Below, one piece after another: positions 51,458 to 57,628 of a stretch of DNA of 64,000 nt. This stretch comes from Natronomonas marina (GTDB taxonomy: Archaea > Halobacteriota > Halobacteria > Halobacteriales > Haloarculaceae). The stretch covers positions 3,312,932-3,376,931 of the forward strand of contig NZ_CP101154.1 in assembly GCF_024298905.1 (NCBI RefSeq). Direction: 5' to 3'. Position 1 is the stretch's first letter. Each line of letters opens with the position of its first letter. Made by a program: the position numbers and the translations under genes. Below the pieces are notes generated by a model. That model searched no databases. It saw only the letters and a list, made by a program, of their open reading frames with translations, and was not told the origin of the DNA.

Positions 51458-52501
51458 CTACTCATCGAGGGCCTCGACCACGGGCTCGCCCGCCGGGCCC
51501 CGCGGCACGGTCGCGGTCATCGTCGCCGCGACGCCGCCGAACAGCACCAGCAGCCAGTAGCCGGCCAGCCGGTACAGGAGGACGGCCGCGGCCGCCGCGG
51601 CGGGGTCGACGCCCGCCAGCAGGACCATGCCGCCTGTCATCCCGACCTCGTAGCCGCCGAGGCCGCCCGGCAGCGGGACGACGGTCGCCAGACCGCCGGC
51701 CGGGACGAGCACGAACGCGACGCCGACACCGATGTCGACGCCGACGGCCAGCGCACACAGGTACAGCGGCGCGGCGTAGAGGACCCAGGCCGTCGACGTC
51801 AGCGCGACGGCCGTGGCGACGGCCGTACGGTCGGCACCGACGTGGTCCACCGTGCGGTAGTACCGCGCCACGCCCGCGTCGACGGTCTCGGGCGTCGTCG
51901 CACGGCGGACGCGGTCCGAGAGCCGCCCGACGCTCGCCGCGACGACGCGCGCCGTCCCGCGGGCGAGTCGCCCGACGAACGCCCGGCGGTAGAGGACGAT
52001 CGCGGCGACGGCGACCGTGCCGGCGACCAGGATGGCGGCGAGCGTCACCAGCAGGCCGCCGTCGGCGCCGCCGGCCCGGGAGGCGACGAGCGCGACGCCG
52101 AGGACGGTCAGGCCGACCGACGTGAAAAGCGAGACGGCCTCCCCGACGGTGCTGACCGCGATGGCGCGGTCGTAGCCCAGCGCGGTCGCGCGGTCGTAGG
52201 CGTAGGCGACGACGGCCGGCCCGCCGACGTGGCCCAGCGGCACGACCTGCTTGACGAAGGTGCTCGTGCCGTAGGTACCGAGGCCCTCGCCGACCGACAG
52301 GTCCGCGCCCGCCGCGCCGAACAGTCGGCGATACGCCTCGCTCCGGCAGACGAGCGCCACCAGCACCGAGGGGAAGCCGACGGCGAACAGAAGCGGGTCC
52401 GCACCGACGACGAGGCGGGCGACCTCCTGTGGGTCGACCGCAAGCAGGAACGCCCCGAGGACGACCGCCGCCGCGAGGAGTCCGAGGATGGTGCGGGCCA
52501 T
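51458..52501 (-). CDS. Lysylphosphatidylglycerol synthase TM-region/UPF0104 membrane protein
   Basis: 347 residues from the ATG at 52501; the longer frame starts inside the divergent gene. About eight hydrophobic helices with family blocks FVKQVVPLGHVGGPAVVAY near 83-101 and PAGGLATVVPLPGGLGGYEVG near 278-298. The family groups flippase-like domains of lipid aminoacyl transferases and the AglD-type glycosylation proteins. The soluble transferase domain is absent, so a lipid or dolichol-linked glycan translocation role is possible but not shown. Confidence 0.85.
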   Translation of the reverse strand: MARTILGLLAAAVVLGAFLLAVDPQEVARLVVGADPLLFAVGFPSVLVALVCRSEAYRRLFGAAGADLSVGEGLGTYGTSTFVKQVVPLGHVGGPAVVAYAYDRATALGYDRAIAVSTVGEAVSLFTSVGLTVLGVALVASRAGGADGGLLVTLAAILVAGTVAVAAIVLYRRAFVGRLARGTARVVAASVGRLSDRVRRATTPETVDAGVARYYRTVDHVGADRTAVATAVALTSTAWVLYAAPLYLCALAVGVDIGVGVAFVLVPAGGLATVVPLPGGLGGYEVGMTGGMVLLAGVDPAAAAAAVLLYRLAGYWLLVLFGGVAATMTATVPRGPAGEPVVEALDE

Positions 52502-52571
52502 GGCGCTACCGAGGGGCAGGGGAAAGATAAACCTCACCGGATTTATGTCGTCCGTCGACGACGCTCGGTCC

Positions 52572-53240
52572 ATGGTACTGGCAGACGCCGGACTCGTGCT
52601 CGCCGGGATCGTGTTGGTGTTCTTCGGCGCCGCACTCTCCGTGTACGCGGTCGCGCTCGTCGGCTTTCTCATCGGCGCTGGCGGCGCCTACGTCGTCGCG
52701 CCGACGGTACTCGGGGCGGTCGGGTCGAGCGGATTCGTCAGTCTCGCCGTCGCAGTCGCCGTCGGCGGCCTCCTCGGCGCGGCGCTCGCATACGTCGCAC
52801 TCTCCGTTGCGACGTCCGTGCCCGCCTTCGTCGTCGGCGCCTACCTCGGTCTCTACGTCGTGACGCCGCTTTTCACCGGCGGCGGCCCGATCCGGTATCT
52901 GGTGGCGGTTCTCGGCGGCATCGCGGGCGCAGTGGTCGGGTTCACGCTGACGAAGTTCGCCCTGATGTTCGTCACCTCCTTCGTCGGTGCGGCGCTGGCC
53001 TCGGGGTCGCTCTCGGCTGCGGCGTTGCGGACGGCCCGCGAGGGACCCACCCTCGAACCGCTGCTCTTCGACCCGCTTTCGACGACGCCGGTTCTCGGCG
53101 CCGAACTCCCGCTGTTCGGCGCGCTGTTCGGACTCGGTCTCCTCGCACAACTGGGACTGTTCCGCCTCGGCTGGGTGGCCCGGCTGGCGACGGTGCTGCC
53201 CGGCATCGGCGACGTCTTCGGCGAGGGCGAGCGCAGTTAG
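52572..53240 (+). CDS. DUF4203-like multi-pass membrane protein
   Basis: 222 residues from the ATG at 52572; another in-frame ATG at 52545 is possible. Seven or so hydrophobic segments, many Gly/Ala small-residue motifs (GFLIGAGGAYVV, GGLLGAALAYVAL, GGIAGAVVGFTLTKF), the TM198/DUF4203 pattern. Divergent from the UPF0104 gene with only 70 bases between. Function unknown. Confidence 0.75.
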   Translation: MVLADAGLVLAGIVLVFFGAALSVYAVALVGFLIGAGGAYVVAPTVLGAVGSSGFVSLAVAVAVGGLLGAALAYVALSVATSVPAFVVGAYLGLYVVTPLFTGGGPIRYLVAVLGGIAGAVVGFTLTKFALMFVTSFVGAALASGSLSAAALRTAREGPTLEPLLFDPLSTTPVLGAELPLFGALFGLGLLAQLGLFRLGWVARLATVLPGIGDVFGEGERS

Positions 53241-53299
53241 CGACGAGGGCGCCGCCGCTGGCCGGTCGGCACGCGAAAAGAAACGGGGACCGCTCGACC

Positions 53300-53467
53300 T
53301 TACAGGTCGCGCGGCTGGACGGTCTTTCGGTCGTTGGCCTCGGCACGCCGTGCGGCGTCCTCGAGGAGCTCCTCGACCTCGTCGTCGAGGGCGTCGTAGA
53401 AGTCGGAGGCGACGTTCATGTCATCGAGCGCTTCCTTCACAGCGGCTTTGACGATCAGGTCTGCCAT
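53300..53467 (-). CDS. Small histone-fold protein, DUF1931-type
   Basis: 55 residues: MADLIVKAAVKEALDDMNVA, then an acidic helix (DEVEELLEDAARRAE) and NDRKTVQPRDL. The helix-strand-helix order and the C-terminal KTVQPRDL, like the R-KT(V/I)-P-D end of histones, place it with short archaeal histone-fold proteins. It may bind DNA or act in a complex. Convergent with the membrane gene and transcribed alone from an AT-rich promoter at about 53485-53500. Confidence 0.8.
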   Translation of the reverse strand: MADLIVKAAVKEALDDMNVASDFYDALDDEVEELLEDAARRAEANDRKTVQPRDL

Positions 53468-53726
53468 ACAGGCTGCGGTTGATTCGGGGCCCTTATATAA
53501 TTTCTCGTTCTATCCCGGTATCGTCGCTTCTACCGGCCGTTTAGCCGTGACATACCGGGAGGAAAACGCACAGTATTCGCCGCGGTACAGTCTGGATACT
53601 TACATTTTTCGGCCGTTCGGTCGCGCACCCTCGCCTCGCGCCGCGCGGCTGTCGCTCGCGCGCGCTCGGGGCGAAGACGGGCACCTGATTCGACAGGTTG
53701 GTGGTCGCGGGCGCGAACTCGGAGGT

Positions 53727-54494
53727 ATGCGCGAGATACTCGATTCGGTCGCGGAAGGGAAGCTGTCGCCCGCCGAGGCGGAGGCCGAACTCCGCGGTTA
53801 CGCCCGGACGGAGGCGGGGCGGTTCGACGCCGCACGCGAGGCGCGTACCGGGATTCCCGAGGCGGTACTCGCCGCCGGCAAGACGCCCCGGGAGGTGGCC
53901 GCGATGACGGCCGGCGCCGTCGAGACGACGGGTCACGCCCTGGTCACCCGCGTCGACGACGACGACGTCGACGCCTGTCGGACCCGCCTCGCCGACGAGT
54001 TCCCCGACGCGGAACTGACCCGGAACGGCCGGGCGCGAACCCTCGTCGTCCACGGTCCCGACTACGAGCCGCCGGAGCTTTCGGCGACGGTGACCGTCGT
54101 GACGGCCGGCACCTCCGACGCCGCGGCCGCCGGGGAGGCAGCCGTCGTCGCGGGGGAGATGGGCGCGACCGTCGAGTTCGTCGACGACGTCGGCGTCGCC
54201 GGCATCGCCCGCGTGCTGGACCGTCTCGAGGAACTGCGGGCCGCCGACGTGCTGATCGTCGCCGCCGGCCGGGAGGGTGCCCTGCCGACGGTCGTCGCCG
54301 GCCTCGTCGACGTGCCGCTGGTCGGCCTGCCGGTGTCGACCGGCTACGGCCACGGCGGCGCGGGCGAGGCCGCCCTCGCCGGGATGTTGCAGTCCTGCAC
54401 CCCTATCACCGTCGTCAACGTCGACGCCGGCTTCACCGCGGGCGCCCAGGCGGGCCTGGTTGCGCGGGCGGTCTCCGCGGCCCGCTCCGGGTGA
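53727..54494 (+). CDS. larB: LarB, nickel-pincer cofactor biosynthesis carboxylase
   Basis: 255 residues from the ATG at 53727; the frame extends upstream without similarity. The N-terminal part (1-110) is the LarB-specific helical region (AEGKLSPAEAEAELRGY). The C-terminal AIR-carboxylase-like domain has VTAGTSDAAAAGEAA near 116-130 and STGYGHGGAGEAALAGMLQSC near 205-225. LarB carboxylates and hydrolyses nicotinic acid adenine dinucleotide in making the NPN cofactor. LarC and LarE are not in the window; haloarchaea often scatter them. Cytoplasmic. Confidence 0.9.
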   Translation: MREILDSVAEGKLSPAEAEAELRGYARTEAGRFDAAREARTGIPEAVLAAGKTPREVAAMTAGAVETTGHALVTRVDDDDVDACRTRLADEFPDAELTRNGRARTLVVHGPDYEPPELSATVTVVTAGTSDAAAAGEAAVVAGEMGATVEFVDDVGVAGIARVLDRLEELRAADVLIVAAGREGALPTVVAGLVDVPLVGLPVSTGYGHGGAGEAALAGMLQSCTPITVVNVDAGFTAGAQAGLVARAVSAARSG

Positions 54495-54569
54495 CGGGAG
54501 TGCCCCGGCCGAGGGGTATATGTGCGTAGAGGCCCTGTTAACGAGTGCCGACAGTAGTCGGCGGCCAGA

Positions 54570-54716
54570 ATGCCCAGGTGTGACCACTGTGACGCGCACG
54601 TCTCGGACCGGTTTGCCCGGGTGTTCGCGGACGAGGGCGGGCAGGTTCACGCGTGTCCGAACTGCTCTGCGAACGCCGGCATCGCCGAGGTCTCGAGAAA
54701 CCGCGCACACGAGTAA
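54570..54716 (+). CDS. Small double-CxxC zinc finger protein (DUF7563-like)
   Basis: 48 residues: MPRCDHCDAHVSDRFARVFAD, then CPNC. Two zinc-binding pairs, Cys4/Cys7 and Cys29/Cys32, separated by about 20 residues make a compact zinc ribbon. The wording is typical of a haloarchaeal microprotein family. It lies 60 bases before the GIY-YIG nuclease gene. Role unknown. Confidence 0.78.
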   Translation: MPRCDHCDAHVSDRFARVFADEGGQVHACPNCSANAGIAEVSRNRAHE

Positions 54717-54775
54717 CGGCCGTGCGGCCGTGGAACTGTGTTCCAATCACAGGGTGCCCTTCGGTCCGCTGTCCA

Positions 54776-55030
54776 ATGTCTGGTAGTGACCACTACGTCT
54801 ACGTCGTAGAGTGTGCCGACGGCACGCTGTACACCGGCTACACGTCCGACGTCGAGCGCCGCGTCGCCGAGCACGACGCCGGAGAGGGCGCGAAGTACAC
54901 CCGCGGGCGGACGCCCGTCGAACTCGTCCACACCGAGTCCTTCGAGTCACAATCGGCCGCCATGCAGCGCGAGTACGAGATAAAACAGCTCTCGCGGGGC
55001 GAGAAGGAACGACTCGTCGACGGCTCCTGA
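54776..55030 (+). CDS. Small GIY-YIG nuclease family protein
   Basis: 84 residues from the ATG at 54776. A single GIY-YIG domain: YVYVVECADGTLYTGYT (the variant YVY...YTG), Arg in DVERRVAEH, and the helix QREYEIKQLSRGEKERLV with the family glutamate. It resembles the YhbQ/UPF0213 group rather than UvrC, which is much longer. Structure-specific DNA cleavage is possible but untested for most members. Confidence 0.9.
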   Translation: MSGSDHYVYVVECADGTLYTGYTSDVERRVAEHDAGEGAKYTRGRTPVELVHTESFESQSAAMQREYEIKQLSRGEKERLVDGS

Positions 55031-55089
55031 GGGGGGCGGTTCGTGCCGCCTCCCGGCCGTTTTATCCCCGCTCCCGCCGACCTCCCGGT

Positions 55090-55545
55090 ATGGCTCCGCT
55101 CGATCCCGGCGACCCCGCACCCGACGTCGAGGCGCCGAACCAGCACGGCGAATCCGTCAGTCCCGACTTCGAGGTCCCGACGGTGCTTTACTTCTACCCC
55201 GAGGACGACACGCCCGGCTGTTCGATGGAGGCCGACCAGTTCGCCCGCGAGGCCGACGCCTACGAGGACGCCGGCGTGGCCGTCTACGGCGTCTCCACCG
55301 ACGGCGTCGACTCACACCGCGCGTTCGCCGACGCACGGGGTGTCGAGTTCGACCTGTTGGCCGACCCCGACGGCGAGGTCATCGACGCGTTCGGCGTCGA
55401 GCGCGACCCCCAGGGTCGTGCGAAACGCACGACGTTCGTCCTCGCGGACGGCGCGGTCCACCGCGTCTACACCGCCGTCGCCCCGGACGGCCACGCCCGC
55501 GACGTTCTCATGGACCTGCTGGACGACGGCCTCGTGTCGCTGTGA
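55090..55545 (+). CDS. Peroxiredoxin, BCP/PrxQ type (copy 1)
   Basis: 151 residues from the ATG at 55090. Thioredoxin fold with the peroxidatic Cys44 in YPEDDTPGCSMEA. The resolving cysteine usually five residues later is absent and no other Cys is present, so it works as a 1-Cys enzyme needing an external thiol. Detoxifies hydrogen peroxide and organic peroxides. A second copy follows 51 bases downstream. Confidence 0.92.
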   Translation: MAPLDPGDPAPDVEAPNQHGESVSPDFEVPTVLYFYPEDDTPGCSMEADQFAREADAYEDAGVAVYGVSTDGVDSHRAFADARGVEFDLLADPDGEVIDAFGVERDPQGRAKRTTFVLADGAVHRVYTAVAPDGHARDVLMDLLDDGLVSL

Positions 55546-55596
55546 GCAGGTCGCCTCGAACACCGGATTGATGTGGCCGCCGCCCGCACGGCGCCC

Positions 55597-56043
55597 ATGA
55601 CACTCGATTCCGACACCCCGGCCCCGGACGTGACGGCGCGAAATCAGGACGGCGACGACGTGACCCCGGCGTTCGACGACCCGACGGTCGTCTACTTCTA
55701 CCCCCGCGACGGGACGCCGGGGTGTACGCTGGAGGCCCGCGAGTTCGAGGCCGACATCGACTCCTTCCGCGAGGCGGGCGCGACCGTCTACGGCGTCTCG
55801 ACCGACGAGGTCGACTCCCACCGCGAGTTCGTCGACGAGGAGGACCTCTCCTTCGACCTGCTGGCGGATCCCGACGGCGAGGTGGCGGCGGCCTTCGACG
55901 TCGACGTCCGGGACGACTTCACAGACCGCATCACCTTCGTGTTGGCCGACGGCGAGGTGAAGGCGGTCGTCGACGCCGACACCATGCAGCCGGATGGCCA
56001 CGCCGCCGACGTGCTGGCGGCCGTGCAGCGACTCGACACGTAG
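55597..56043 (+). CDS. Peroxiredoxin, BCP/PrxQ type (copy 2)
   Basis: 148 residues from the ATG at 55597. Peroxidatic Cys43 in YPRDGTPGCTLEA, again without a resolving cysteine. About half identical to copy 1 (YGVSTD-VDSHR-F, DLLADPDGEV are shared), so the pair arose by tandem duplication. Cytoplasmic. Confidence 0.92.
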   Translation: MTLDSDTPAPDVTARNQDGDDVTPAFDDPTVVYFYPRDGTPGCTLEAREFEADIDSFREAGATVYGVSTDEVDSHREFVDEEDLSFDLLADPDGEVAAAFDVDVRDDFTDRITFVLADGEVKAVVDADTMQPDGHAADVLAAVQRLDT

Positions 56044-56114
56044 TCGTGGGCGACGCGAACGGCCGGCGGCCGCCGGCAGGTACTTGCTCGTCGCCCCGCT
56101 AGGCCAGGGCTCAC

Positions 56115-56267
56115 ATGATCCCGCCGCTCGTCCGCCGGTGTCCCGACTGCGGGTACAGGGGATGGAGCCGCCGCTTTGCGGTCGTGACCGTCGACGGAAC
56201 GAGACGCGTCGAGTGTCCCTCGTGTGGCCACCGCTTCGAACCGCTCGACCACCCCTGGCTGAACTGA
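56115..56267 (+). CDS. Small zinc-ribbon protein, 50 residues
   Basis: MIPPLVRRCPDCGYRGWSRR begins the protein; the pairs CPDC (Cys9, Cys12) and CPSC (Cys34, Cys37) flank a short beta hairpin. Typical isolated zinc ribbon of haloarchaea. Convergent with the following gene, 12 bases between stops. Function unknown. Confidence 0.68.
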   Translation: MIPPLVRRCPDCGYRGWSRRFAVVTVDGTRRVECPSCGHRFEPLDHPWLN

Positions 56268-56279
56268 GGCGGCGCGGTG

Positions 56280-56757
56280 TTACGGCCGGACGCGAGCCTC
56301 GATGCGGTCTGCCGCCCACTCGATTGCCGCCCGCCAGCCGTCCCGACGCTCGCCGCCGCGCTTCGGCGGGTCGACCTCCAGCGTCAGCGGCGCGTAGGCG
56401 ACGCCGTCGACGGTCGCCGCGATCCGCTCGCCGACGAACTCGGCGTTCGCGCGCTTCGATGAGACGCCGCCCGACTGCAACTCGTAGTACCGGGTAAAAA
56501 GCTGGACGAGACGGACCTCCTCAGCCAGGTCGTCCTCGACGAGGTGCCGGAACAGCTTCACCGTGTTGTTCGACGGGTCCGCGCGTCGCCACTCGAGTTC
56601 GACCAGTACCAGCGGATCGCCATCGCCGGCCACGTCGACGGGCGTCCGGCCGACGTAGCGTTCGGTCGTCCACGCGTGGCTGTCGAGCCGGTCGGCCAGC
56701 GCGTCCCGGAGGTGCTCGGCGGCGTCGTCGGCGAAGGCGCCCGCGAGCTCGAGCTCA
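56280..56757 (-). CDS. Conserved hypothetical, possibly nuclease-like; start unclear
   Basis: A GTG at 56633 gives 117 residues, but coding signal clearly continues upstream to about 56757 (ELELAGAFADDAAEHLRDAL, then DRLDSHAWTTERYVGRTPVD) with no ATG, GTG or TTG before an in-frame TAG. The GTG at 56759-56761 is in the neighbouring frame, just before the repeat GAGCTCGAGCTC, so a one-base slip there would restore a full gene of about 160 residues. The D...LVELEW pattern resembles PD-(D/E)xK nucleases. Either a frameshift, a sequencing slip or a non-standard start. Confidence 0.55.
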
Positions 56758-56876
56758 CGGGCCGGCGACTAAAAAAGTAGGACGCGGCACCTGCGATAGC
56801 GAGACGGTCACGGGGTGATTCGTCGAGTTTCGACGAGAACGACACCGACGACCGGGTGGCGGTTCGTCCGAAGGCG

Positions 56877-57305
56877 TCAGGCGAACGGGTCGGCAGCGGT
56901 ATCGAGACGGGTCACCTCGTCGACCGCGTCGAACCCGTCGTCGAACGAGTAGAGGTATTCGAGGTTCCGCCGGTCCATCGCGGCGGCGATTATGCCGTCG
57001 GTGAGCGAGAGGGACTGGTACCGACGGAACAGGGACCGACCGGCGTCGAAATCGCTCTTCCGGGTACGAGCTATCTCGAAGCCGTTGCTCTCGATGGTCG
57101 CGTCGAGCGTCCGAACCGCGGCGTCGTGCGTGCTCCTCGCCTGCAGGTAATTGAGCACCTCCTCGAGGACGGTGTCGAACACGTAGCCGGTCGGGAACGA
57201 TCCCTCGTCGAACTCGCGGGTGATATCCCGTGCAGTCTCGTGGTTCTGATCCCGCGACAGCCGGGCGGCGATGAGCACGTTCGCGTCGACCACTGACCGG
57301 TTCAT
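56877..57305 (-). CDS. PIN-domain toxin, VapC-like (module 2)
   Basis: 142 residues. Acidic residues Asp7 (VVDANVL), Glu48/49 (LEEVLNY), Asp103 (LTDGIIAAAM) and Asp122-123 (YSFDDGFD) complete the PIN site at the same positions as in module 1. LFRRYQSLS and YLYS blocks are shared. Overlaps the antitoxin by four bases (57302-57305), so translation is coupled. Confidence 0.88.
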   Translation of the reverse strand: MNRSVVDANVLIAARLSRDQNHETARDITREFDEGSFPTGYVFDTVLEEVLNYLQARSTHDAAVRTLDATIESNGFEIARTRKSDFDAGRSLFRRYQSLSLTDGIIAAAMDRRNLEYLYSFDDGFDAVDEVTRLDTAADPFA

Positions 57306-57553
57306 CGGGAGCCACCGGGGATCAGGTCGTGGTCCTCCGCCGCGTCGGTCTCCTCGCCGATGTCGACCGGTTCGAGTTCGGAGAACGCGCCGTACCGCCG
57401 GTCGACGACCTCGATGGAGAGGTTCCCATCCTCGTCGACGCGCCAGCGAAGCGTGTCACCCGCGTCGATGCCGGCCGCACGCCGGACGGCAGCCGGGACG
57501 GTGACCGAGTAGCTGTCGTTGACCGTCGTTTCGTCCTCGACTCGCTCCGACAT
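57302..57553 (-). CDS. AbrB/MazE-type antitoxin (module 2)
   Basis: 83 residues. DNA-binding swapped-hairpin at about 9-50 (SYSVTVPAAVRRAAGIDAGDTLRWRVDEDG), acidic tail as toxin-binding part. It precedes the PIN gene with an ATGA-type overlap. TATA-like TTAATTACGGG-type sequence sits just upstream (about 57585-57600). Paralogous in layout to module 1 on the other strand. Confidence 0.86.
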   Translation of the reverse strand: MSERVEDETTVNDSYSVTVPAAVRRAAGIDAGDTLRWRVDEDGNLSIEVVDRRYGAFSELEPVDIGEETDAAEDHDLIPGGSR

Positions 57554-57628
57554 GGGTCGTTCTACGGACCGTCTGCGGAAGTAATTTCCCCCGTAATTAG
57601 CCCCGTGTCCACGGGACGAGCCTCCTGT

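Noticed and set aside
54717-54775. Possible tRNA between the zinc finger and the GIY-YIG gene
   Set aside because: Only 59 bases, no cloverleaf, no T-arm GGTTC-type sequence; the pairing GGCCGTGCGGCC is a simple short palindrome.
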